A stretch of DNA of 64,000 nt from Glaciecola sp965660815 (lineage in GTDB: Bacteria; Pseudomonadota; Gammaproteobacteria; Enterobacterales; Alteromonadaceae), in the NCBI GenBank assembly GCA_965660815.1, contig CBFIBG010000052.1, positions 186,001 through 250,000 of the forward strand. The letters run 5' to 3'. The notes under the pieces are model-generated. The model had not been told where the DNA came from, did not search any database, and saw only the letters and a list, made by a program, of their open reading frames with translations. Both the position numbers and the translations under genes were made by a program. This document shows, one piece after another, positions 10,070 to 16,900 of this stretch (positions are counted from its first letter, which is position 1; each line of letters starts with the position of its first letter).

Positions 10070-11467
10070 TTATATCTCCTCATCTATAGCAACGTGAGCG
10101 GCTGAAAACGGACGCATAGGTCTTTCAATCTCGTCCATTTCATGTGTCGCGTTAGCCTTTTCTATACCGCCACGGAACACTTGCAACAGATAGTAAACAC
10201 CAGCACTGAATACCATGCTATATACCGTGATATAACCAATTAAAGTAAACAGAGCCATTCCACCGGTCAGTGAAGGTGTTAGACCTTCTGCATGTGTCAT
10301 TTGCCCGTAAATTAACCAAGGTGCGCGCCCCGATTCGGTTACCACCCATCCAGCTAGAACGGCAATAAAGGGAGAAAGACTCATGAGTCGTAATCCATTT
10401 AAAAACTTTGTAGATGAGTAAATTCGCTTACCTTTGCGCAATAGCAAACCCCATAAGGCAAATGCAATCATGAGCAAACCAAGCCCCACCATTATCCGAA
10501 AAGACCAGAACACAATAAAAACAGGAGGCTGCTCTTCGACGGAGACTTCATTTAAACCAGGTACTTCGCCGTCCCATTCGTGTGTGAGCACATAACTTGC
10601 TAATTTCGGTATTCCTATTTCTAAATGATTGGTTTGTGCAGATTGGTCAGGTATAGCAAAAAGTAAAAGAGGTACACCGGTATCAGTCTCCCAATTTCCT
10701 TCCATTGCAGCCACTTTCATTGGTTGATATTTTAATGTATTGAGACCATGAAAATCGCCTACAACAGCCTGTAGAGGGGCTAATACAAGCAAGAACCACA
10801 TCGCAATTGACAGAGCCTTTTTATTTGCCTCAAGTTCTCTTTTTTGCAATATAAACCATGCACTTACGCCAGCGACTACCAGCGCCGCTGTCAAGAATGA
10901 TGCCAGCGCCATATGTGCAAAACGATAGCCAAAGGAGGGCGTGAACAAAGAGTCAGTCCAAGAAGTGACATAATACATGCCATTCACCAAGCTTAAGCCA
11001 TCAGGTGTCTGCATCAGTGAGTTAGCAGCAAGGATCCAAAATGAAGAAATAAAAGTTCCTGTGGCAACCATAATGGCCGCAAATAAATGCACCCCTTGAG
11101 GCACTTTATCTCTGCCAAACAGCAGTACACCTAAAAACGCGGCTTCTAAGAAAAAGGCTGTTACGACTTCGTAGCTTAATACCGGCCCTAAGAAATTTGC
11201 TGTAGCGTATGAAAAGTTGCTCCAATTTGTGCCAAATTGAAATGACATAACAATACCGGAGACCACACCAATACCAAAAACTACCGCAAACACCTGAATC
11301 CAAAACTTAGACAACTTCTGCCAAATTGGATTACCAGTTTTAAAAGATAGTGTTTCAAAACCAGCAATGGTACTTGCCAAGCCGATGGTAAAGACTGGGA
11401 AGATTGCGTGAAAACAAACCACGAAAGCAAACTGAATTCGCGAGAGAATGAGAGGATCCAATTCCAT
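10070..11467 (-). CDS. cydA: Cytochrome bd ubiquinol oxidase subunit I
   Basis: A 465-residue membrane protein, shorter than the roughly 520 residues of E. coli CydA and compatible with the short-Q-loop branch that includes cyanide-insensitive CioA. Characteristic blocks are SRIQFAFVVCFHAIFPVFTIG (haem-ligand His), the WSNFSYATANFLGPVLSYE region, FFLEAAFLGVLLFGRDKVP and ESGRAPWLIYG. AAGG stands 7 bp before the ATG. It is the first gene of cydA-cydB-cydD-cydC, so oxidase and assembly exporter are co-transcribed. The upstream region holds a perfect palindrome that may be an operator. Respiratory protection or low-oxygen and nitric-oxide conditions are the usual roles. Confidence 0.95.
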   Translation of the reverse strand: MELDPLILSRIQFAFVVCFHAIFPVFTIGLASTIAGFETLSFKTGNPIWQKLSKFWIQVFAVVFGIGVVSGIVMSFQFGTNWSNFSYATANFLGPVLSYEVVTAFFLEAAFLGVLLFGRDKVPQGVHLFAAIMVATGTFISSFWILAANSLMQTPDGLSLVNGMYYVTSWTDSLFTPSFGYRFAHMALASFLTAALVVAGVSAWFILQKRELEANKKALSIAMWFLLVLAPLQAVVGDFHGLNTLKYQPMKVAAMEGNWETDTGVPLLLFAIPDQSAQTNHLEIGIPKLASYVLTHEWDGEVPGLNEVSVEEQPPVFIVFWSFRIMVGLGLLMIAFALWGLLLRKGKRIYSSTKFLNGLRLMSLSPFIAVLAGWVVTESGRAPWLIYGQMTHAEGLTPSLTGGMALFTLIGYITVYSMVFSAGVYYLLQVFRGGIEKANATHEMDEIERPMRPFSAAHVAIDEEI

Positions 11468-11820
11468 AATGATACCTTTTTAATTTCGAATTACTTCGAA
11501 CTCCACTTATGACATATAGTGCGAATATCTGAAAACACAACATGTTATTAGATGCGTACGCATGTATCCTTGCACTAATTGGACCAGCTTGAAAAAGTTA
11601 GCTATAAATATCTAAGTGACTTTAGAATAAAATAAATTTATTCATATTTTCATAAGGTTAAATTAAGACAAGAGTAACTTGGAAGCTTTGTTGCTTATTT
11701 AAAGAACAATAAATGCGGGAAAATCTCGATATCTTTTGTAAAAAGATCATACTAAGTGACACTTGTGACAAATCACTGTCAATTTTGGCAGGCGCCACAT
11801 GGAACTGCCATCATACATGC
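11468..11820. other. Upstream region of the cyd operon
   Basis: About 350 bp without a gene, AT-rich, presumably with the cydA promoter. Two elements stand out: the palindrome at 11552-11563 and a GTGACA-CTT-GTGACA direct repeat near 11757 followed by AATCACTGTC. No clear FNR (TTGAT-N4-ATCAA) or ArcA site was recognised. Confidence 0.5.
11552..11563. promoter_or_regulatory. Perfect 12-bp palindrome upstream of cydA
   Basis: ATGCGTACGCAT, identical on both strands, 85 bp before the cydA start codon. It could bind a dimeric regulator of the oxidase operon. It partly resembles NsrR half-sites (AGATGC.../...GCAT) but does not have the full NsrR spacing, so no regulator is named. Confidence 0.4.
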
Positions 11821-11952
11821 TCACTTGTCGTAGACGATTTGGTATTTTTTAAGTGTACGGTACAGTTTTCTCGTACTCAAGCCTAATTGAACACCCATTT
11901 TATCCACTAACAGATTTACATATTTGATAAAATTACTGCTACTCAATCTCGT
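11821..11952 (-). pseudogene. Orphan Fis-type helix-turn-helix remnant
   Basis: Translating the minus strand gives a short frame ending GVQLGLSTRKLYRTLKKYQI then VYDK and TGA. The segment matches the C-terminal helix-turn-helix that closes sigma-54 activators of the NtrC/Fis type (pattern G-x-S-x-x-T/K-L-Y-R-x-L-K-K-Y). No AAA+ domain lies upstream; instead the decayed DJ-1 gene abuts it. It is best read as the surviving 3' end of a deleted regulator gene. A small stand-alone DNA-binding protein is possible but no good start codon with ribosome-binding site is visible. Confidence 0.55.
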
Positions 11953-12334
11953 CAAAAAGTTTAGAGAAAGCTTCGATTCAGTTAATTAAGTCCGCATTTT
12001 CGCGCAGATCCCAAAGTGGCCGATGACCACCTAGATAAAACACGGCGTCAAAATCCCTAGCTCATACGTCTGATAGCGTCTTCGTATTTGCCAATGCTCT
12101 TTGCGCTTCTTCGTCTTTAACAAAGCGGCGTGTTTCATCGGTTTGAAAGGCCTCTAAGTTACTCTTAGGATCTAAAGGCGGTTTCCCCCCAGCAGGAGAA
12201 GCAAGTGTGAGGGCAAACCAAGCATCAATAAAGCTATAATCGGGGGCGGCTAATTCTTCTGGCCAAAATCCAGTCTTCTCAACTGCATCGCCAAGGATGT
12301 CGTGTAAGGTCAATACTACGAAAATTTGTTTCAT
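11953..12334 (-). pseudogene. Broken DJ-1/PfpI (type 1 glutamine amidotransferase-like) gene
   Basis: The first 90 codons (12334 to 12062) read as the N-terminus of a DJ-1/PfpI protein: MKQIFVVLTLHDILG, KTGFWPEELAAPDY and SPAGGKPPLDPKS. A TGA then interrupts the frame, and the same frame continues beyond it with FDAVFYLGGHRPLWDL, the next conserved block of the family, before a second TGA and further stops. The catalytic Cys-His region is missing altogether. So the gene has at least two nonsense codons plus a 3' deletion, and it runs into the helix-turn-helix remnant. Intact homologues are about 220-230 residues and act as chaperone/glyoxalase-like stress proteins. A ribosome-binding GGAG-type site (AGGAGAACG) precedes the ATG, so a 90-residue peptide might still be made. 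Confidence 0.8.
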
Positions 12335-12565
12335 AATTGACGTTCTCCTTTTTTAGTTGCGCACGCACACACGAAGAACATCCTATTGTCGCTCACATTT
12401 ATTGATAAATATTGTTATTAAAGCTCGTTGCTAAATGGCTCAGAGGACACAATATACCCGAGAGCTTTTTATGAGCAAGAAGGTGTTCCTTTTTTTATAA
12501 CTGACGAGTCGGAGACTGCCTAAACCATAAAACAGCGCTTTCGCCCTATAGAAAGGCATAAGTGT

Positions 12566-13288
12566 TTACTGTCCGTTTTGTTCAAGAGCTAAACTTTCCA
12601 AGATTTCCTGCTCAGTCTCCAAGCCAAAGGGTATGCCTGACATGTTCGCATCAAGCCAGCTTTCAATTTGTTCGGAACCTGCGCTGCCCGCAGCCTGATA
12701 ATGATTGCCATTTACCATTTCAAGTTTCCCGATGACCTGTGTCTGCCACATGCCATCAATCTTACAAGCCACTCTCTGTTCACTGTTGTTAGGTTGGGTG
12801 AATATATACTCTCTACAAAAGTGACCTTGCTGATCATTGAAGCTCATGACGAGATTCAGAGTTATTGAACCGTCAAGCTCAATAGTTTGACCCGATGATT
12901 GGCTATTGAGCACAGTGGCTAAAGTAGGAGAATCTAATTCACTCATCTTAAAAAATAAAGGCAAGGACACAGCAAAAATTAAAAGTGATGCAGCGATTGG
13001 CATCCATTTTGAAGCATGCCAATTTTTCAATTCAACGATGTTTTTCTGGCTATCGGCTGAAATTTCTTTTTCAGATTCCGCTAGCAAACTCAAGATAGAA
13101 TTTGGAATAGGTGTTTCATCAATAGCGGTAAAGGCATGTTTGTATGACTGATCGTTTGAACTATATTTTGCAAAAGCATCAGCTAAATCTTTGTCTTTAG
13201 CTAGACGCTCCTCAAAGTTTTGGCGTTCTGCATCTTCTAGCTCATTATCTAAGTAGGCTGATAGCATCTCAATATCCGACTTTTTCAT
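12566..13288 (-). CDS. Membrane-bound anti-sigma factor
   Basis: 240 residues. The N-terminal cytoplasmic part has the anti-sigma helical signature LSAYLDNELEDAERQNFEER, without the HxxxCxxC zinc motif, so it is RseA/zinc-free-like. One membrane segment lies at residues 95-113 (WMPIAASLLIFAVSLPLFF). The remaining 125 residues face the periplasm and contain two cysteines (158 and 175) that could form a disulfide. It starts 2 bp after the sigma factor gene, so it should bind and inhibit that sigma factor at the membrane. The large periplasmic domain is a plausible stress or ligand sensor, but matches nothing I can name. Confidence 0.85.
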   Translation of the reverse strand: MKKSDIEMLSAYLDNELEDAERQNFEERLAKDKDLADAFAKYSSNDQSYKHAFTAIDETPIPNSILSLLAESEKEISADSQKNIVELKNWHASKWMPIAASLLIFAVSLPLFFKMSELDSPTLATVLNSQSSGQTIELDGSITLNLVMSFNDQQGHFCREYIFTQPNNSEQRVACKIDGMWQTQVIGKLEMVNGNHYQAAGSAGSEQIESWLDANMSGIPFGLETEQEILESLALEQNGQ

Positions 13289-13290
13289 TG

Positions 13291-13779
13291 CTAAGCCTCC
13301 CCATACTCATTTAAAACATTTACCAATTTCATTCTCGCTCTGGCGACTCTGCTCATGACGGTACCTATAGGAATCTGAAGCACTTCAGATGTTTCTGCAT
13401 ACGAAAGGCCTGCGATTATTACCAAACTAATAACGTCCTTATAAGGCTCAGGAAGTTGAGTAATAGCCATTTTCACGTGCTGAAAATTATCTTCTTCACC
13501 ACTTATTTCCGTTGCAGAAGCGATTTGTGTCAGCTCAATACTATCATCGGTTTTGCGTACTTTTCTTGACCTAAGCTCATCTATCCAAGCATTTTTACAA
13601 ACCCTAAACATCCAAGATAAGGGTATGACATTATCGGGGATAGGTTTTGTCAGTAGCTTTTCAACGACAATCTGAGTCAAATCATCTGCATCACTCATAT
13701 CGTTTGTAAGCGAATATGCAAAGCGCCGGAGGTCCTTAAGACGTTCTAAAATAAGTATCTTCAGAGCTTCTGTTTCCAT
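13291..13779 (-). CDS. ECF-type RNA polymerase sigma factor
   Basis: 162 residues, the size of a two-domain extracytoplasmic-function sigma factor. Region 2 is visible in LTNDMSDADDLTQIVVEKL and FRVCKNAWIDELRSRKVRK. Region 4 is PEPYKDVISLVIIAGLSYAE, followed by TSEVLQIPIGTVMSRVARAR, the helix-turn-helix. It is followed after 2 bp by the anti-sigma factor gene and is divergent from the subtilase gene. A GGGAATAAA-N13-CGTT element 28-53 bp before the start codon looks like an ECF promoter, suggesting that it drives its own transcription. The same element precedes the DUF5666 lipoprotein gene. Confidence 0.93.
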   Translation of the reverse strand: METEALKILILERLKDLRRFAYSLTNDMSDADDLTQIVVEKLLTKPIPDNVIPLSWMFRVCKNAWIDELRSRKVRKTDDSIELTQIASATEISGEEDNFQHVKMAITQLPEPYKDVISLVIIAGLSYAETSEVLQIPIGTVMSRVARARMKLVNVLNEYGEA

Positions 13780-13806
13780 TCTTTTTACTCTCTAATCTAC
13801 TTTACT

Positions 13807-13832
13807 AACGTTAAACAATATGCTTTATTCCC
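13807..13832 (-). promoter_or_regulatory. Candidate ECF-sigma promoter of the sigma/anti-sigma operon
   Basis: On the minus strand: GGGAATAAA (13832-13824), 13 bp, CGTT (13810-13807). This has the form of ECF promoters (a GGAAT-type -35 and a CGT-type -10), with the start codon at 13779, which leaves a short leader. The only other such pair noticed is at 19575-19601. Confidence 0.7.
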
Positions 13833-13879
13833 GATAGTAATATTTTTATTTTATTTTTGCAGCGCGGGTAAAGTCATAT

Positions 13880-15850
13880 ATGCGAATATTAAAATCATAT
13901 CATCAGCTAGCCCTTTCCATAAGTGCTTTGTTAGCCCACAGCGTTGCAATCGAAATCGACCAGAATAAAGATGATCTTTTACCCGCACAAAGACCGAATT
14001 ATATCAATCTACATACCGACATAATACTCACTCGCTACATCACTAAATTAGTTAATTCAAATCAACTCCCTTTTTACGGAATGACTGGAACGGAAACAGA
14101 TGTAGAAAAACAAGTTGAGGATGACGTAGAAAGCGACGTTGAAGACGAAGTAGAAGATGACGTAGAAGACGACGTTGAGGATGACGTAGAAAACGACGTT
14201 GAAGACGACGTTGAGGATGACGTGGAAAGCGACGTTGAGGATGACGTGGAAAGCGACGTAGAAGACGAAGTAGAAGACGACGTTGAAGACGAAGTAGAAG
14301 GCGACGTTGAAGACGAAGTAGAAGGCGACGTTGAGGATGACGTAGAAAACGACGTTGAAAGCGACGTTGAGGATGGCGTAGAAAGCGACGTTGAAGACGA
14401 AGTAGAAGATGACGTTGAGGATGACGTTGAAGATGACGTAGAAAGCGACATAGAAGATGACGTTGAAGATGACGTAGAAAGCGACATAGAAGATGACGTT
14501 GAAGATGACGTTGAAGATGACGTTGAAGATGACGTTGAAGATGACGTAGAAGACGACGTTGAAGATGACGTAGAAGACGACTTAGAAGACGACGTTGAGG
14601 GAGACGTAGAAGACGGCGCAGAGGATGAAGTTGAAGACGATGTTGAAGATGACGTCGCGCTTATAGGCGAACTATCTTCTTTTGATGCAAACTACGACAT
14701 TTTAGAGTTGCAAACTAGTCGAGAAATAGAGCAAGTTATAGAGAAAGCCAGCGATACCAGTATCGAAAAGGTATTTAGTGACGATTGGTTAATATTGATC
14801 TCGAAAAATGATGATGACTTTCTAGTTTCAAATGGTTATTCCATTATCAGTAAGCGCTTTATGCCAAGTTTAAATAAAAGCTTAGTACGTATAGAGGCGC
14901 CTAGTACCTTCAAACGGGATGAGGAGCGCGAACAGCTAATAATGAGTTTGAATACAGCCGAAAGAGCCGTTGATCTGAACCATATATACGAGCTCTCTCA
15001 GGAAAATAACATTGCAGTCGGCGCAAGAACTTTTCCAAATGAACTATTGAGCATTCAATCACCTCCTAATCAGCAGAAAGTTGGCATTATTGATACTCAA
15101 ATAAAGTCCAGTCACCCTGCGCTGCAATCTCTGAATATTATTAGTAAAGAATTTGTCGAAAATACAAGCGTATCGCAGAGTTCTCATGGTAACTCAGTAG
15201 TGAGTATCTTGGTCGGTAGCAGCGATGAATATCAAGGCTTAATCAGTAATGTCGACGTGTTTTCTGCATCGGTATTTTTTGACGACGCTGTAAACGGTCA
15301 AATCACTACCACAGAGAGCCTGATTAAGTCTCTAGACTGGCTTGTATCAGAAGACGTTCAAGTAATTAATATGAGCTTAGCCGGGCCTCCGAATATGATT
15401 CTGTCATCTGCTATTGATGACTACTGTCGACAGGGCGTCATTATTATTGCGGCAGTGGGTAATAATGGGCCGCATTCAAAGCCTCTCTTTCCTGCAGCTG
15501 ATGAATGCGTTGTTGGGGTAACTGCAATTTCGGAAGACCAACTCGTTTATCGACGAGCAGTGTGGGGAACGCAAGTGGATATAGCAGCGTATGGGGTGAA
15601 TGTACGTGCAGCAGGAATTGAGGAAGGATACCTTAATGTGACAGGTACATCTTTTGCCACCCCTTTTGTGACCGCAAAATTTCTAAGCATGTTACCTGAA
15701 GAACCACTAACCAAAGATTCACAGCAAAAGCTCATAAGTCAGCTAATGAGCCTCACAATTGATCTTGGAGAACCTGGGAAAGATGAAATCTATGGTTTTG
15801 GCGCGCTCACTCAACGTTCACGTCTGCCAAAGACCGATTTAAAACAATAG
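13880..15850 (+). CDS. Secreted subtilisin-like (S8) protease with acidic tandem repeat
   Basis: 656 residues. A probable signal peptide ends near residue 22 (LALSISALLAHSVA). Residues 73-259 are an uninterrupted run of four-residue units (V-E-D-D with D/S/N/G/E variants), three-quarters acidic. After a 100-residue linker comes a subtilase domain with Asp405 (VGIIDTQIKSSHPAL), His436 (SSHGNSVVSILVG), the oxyanion Asn in AAVGNNGPHSK and Ser591 (TGTSFATPFVTAK). The triad is complete, so the protease should be active. There is no C-terminal secretion domain. Divergent from the ECF sigma gene by 100 bp; no copy of the GGGAATAAA/CGTT promoter faces this gene. The acidic run may bind calcium or act as a spacer or inhibitor; that is inference. 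Confidence 0.9.
   Translation: MRILKSYHQLALSISALLAHSVAIEIDQNKDDLLPAQRPNYINLHTDIILTRYITKLVNSNQLPFYGMTGTETDVEKQVEDDVESDVEDEVEDDVEDDVEDDVENDVEDDVEDDVESDVEDDVESDVEDEVEDDVEDEVEGDVEDEVEGDVEDDVENDVESDVEDGVESDVEDEVEDDVEDDVEDDVESDIEDDVEDDVESDIEDDVEDDVEDDVEDDVEDDVEDDVEDDVEDDLEDDVEGDVEDGAEDEVEDDVEDDVALIGELSSFDANYDILELQTSREIEQVIEKASDTSIEKVFSDDWLILISKNDDDFLVSNGYSIISKRFMPSLNKSLVRIEAPSTFKRDEEREQLIMSLNTAERAVDLNHIYELSQENNIAVGARTFPNELLSIQSPPNQQKVGIIDTQIKSSHPALQSLNIISKEFVENTSVSQSSHGNSVVSILVGSSDEYQGLISNVDVFSASVFFDDAVNGQITTTESLIKSLDWLVSEDVQVINMSLAGPPNMILSSAIDDYCRQGVIIIAAVGNNGPHSKPLFPAADECVVGVTAISEDQLVYRRAVWGTQVDIAAYGVNVRAAGIEEGYLNVTGTSFATPFVTAKFLSMLPEEPLTKDSQQKLISQLMSLTIDLGEPGKDEIYGFGALTQRSRLPKTDLKQ
14096..14656 (+). 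repeat. 12-bp tandem repeat encoding (V-E-D-D)n
   Basis: About 561 bp, close to 47 units of the form GA(C/T)GT(T/A)GA(A/G)GA(T/C), inside the subtilase gene. Third positions vary while Val-Glu-Asp is kept, and replacements are Ser, Asn, Gly or Glu at the last two positions. Because the unit is a multiple of three, gain or loss of units changes protein length without a frameshift. The opposite strand reads as a long Ser-Thr-rich frame, which is a shadow. Confidence 0.95.
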
Positions 15851-15858
15851 CTCAGTCG

Positions 15859-16797
15859 TTAAAACTGATACAAAATACCACTTGTGATTTCAGTTTCACT
15901 AAAATCCGCAGAAGCTAAGTTTGAATCGTTGCTTACGTATTCAAGCTCTAAAGTCCAAAAAAGATTGCTTAAAACCTCTACTTCATTTGTCGCGCTTAGT
16001 GAACTTCTTTTATCAACGCGGAAGGCGTTAATCAAAGGGTTAATGCTCGTATCAAAATCCCGCTCCCGATATTTTGCATCTAAGCTTAAGCGCGAACGAT
16101 AGCCCATCAGCGCAAATCGTTTTTTATAGGCTAATCGTAATTGATAGCTCCCAAAGTTAAAGATCGGATCTTGTGCGTCTTCTTGTCTTAATCTAATTGA
16201 ACTAATAAAGTAATCATTTAAACCATTCCAGAAAAAGTAGTAATCAAGTCCATACTCATCGCTTTTTGCGTCACGCACAGGATTATTTACCAGCTCTTTT
16301 TCAATACTGGTATATGCTAGGCGAAAAAAATTCTTTTTGGTGAGAAAAAATGAAGCTGATGGAGAAAATTGCGTCAAACTTAAAAAGTCATTACCCCCTA
16401 GTTTTGCATCCGCTTGCCTATAATCTACATTGATTGTGTAATGTTCATGTTTAAATTTATACCCGACGGTAGATAGAATAGTGCGCAAATCAAAGCGGTC
16501 GGCGGAAGAATAACGTTTATCCCTATAAGTCAGCGCTGCAGAGGCGCTATGTTGGCGATCAAAGTTATAGTCGAATCCACCTTTCCCTTTTAAAGTGAAA
16601 AAATGGTCACTTGTCGACGTTGTTAAATCAATTTCCTCAACAACAACGTTGTTATCATTGCCCCAAAAGGCCTCTAGCTCACCGTCAAAAGAAAAGCCTC
16701 CGGCCTCTTCACCCTTAACGCTTTTGCTTGCGCCAACAAAGCTTAAGGCTAAAACCAGAGATATCAGAAAGCGGCTGAAAACCTTATCGCTTAGCAT
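15859..16797 (-). CDS. Outer-membrane beta-barrel protein of unknown function
   Basis: The frame opens at 16803, but AAAGGA touches that ATG directly and is correctly spaced (6 bp) for the next ATG at 16797, giving 312 residues. A signal peptide is clear (LISLVLALSFVGASKSVKG). The rest is alternating amphipathic strands rich in Tyr, Phe and Arg, ending in the C-terminal aromatic SGILYQF that is typical of barrels handled by the BAM complex. I see resemblance to the barrel of surface-lipoprotein assembly (Slam)/DUF560-like proteins but cannot confirm it. It lies 97 bp downstream of the DUF5666 lipoprotein gene on the same strand and converges with the subtilase (8 bp apart), so it may help expose that lipoprotein. 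Confidence 0.7.
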   Translation of the reverse strand: MLSDKVFSRFLISLVLALSFVGASKSVKGEEAGGFSFDGELEAFWGNDNNVVVEEIDLTTSTSDHFFTLKGKGGFDYNFDRQHSASAALTYRDKRYSSADRFDLRTILSTVGYKFKHEHYTINVDYRQADAKLGGNDFLSLTQFSPSASFFLTKKNFFRLAYTSIEKELVNNPVRDAKSDEYGLDYYFFWNGLNDYFISSIRLRQEDAQDPIFNFGSYQLRLAYKKRFALMGYRSRLSLDAKYRERDFDTSINPLINAFRVDKRSSLSATNEVEVLSNLFWTLELEYVSNDSNLASADFSETEITSGILYQF

Positions 16798-16851
16798 ACT
16801 CATTCCTTTGTCTCATTCACTTCTACCTTTTTCTGTATCCTAGATAAAGCA

Positions 16852-16887
16852 ATGACCCTAGTCAATTATATCATCGACTAGGGTCAT
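16852..16887 (-). terminator. 12-bp perfect hairpin between the DUF5666 gene and the barrel gene
   Basis: ATGACCCTAGTC and GACTAGGGTCAT pair perfectly around a 12-base AT-rich loop, 14 bp past the lipoprotein stop codon. The T run that follows on the minus strand is weak (TGCTTTAT), so it may be a leaky terminator or an mRNA-processing/stability element that sets different levels of the two genes. Confidence 0.5.
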
Positions 16888-16900
16888 GGTTTGCTTTTAA

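Noticed and set aside
11757..11782. CRP-like TGTGA...TCACT upstream of cydA
   Set aside because: The spacing is four bases instead of six, so it does not fit a CRP site.
14074..14487. Long Ser/Thr-rich frame on the minus strand
   Set aside because: It is the complement of the Val-Glu-Asp-Asp repeat; the plus-strand frame has a signal peptide and intact protease domain.
14096..14656. Regular repeats resembling a CRISPR array
   Set aside because: Units are 12 bp with no spacers and are translated in frame.
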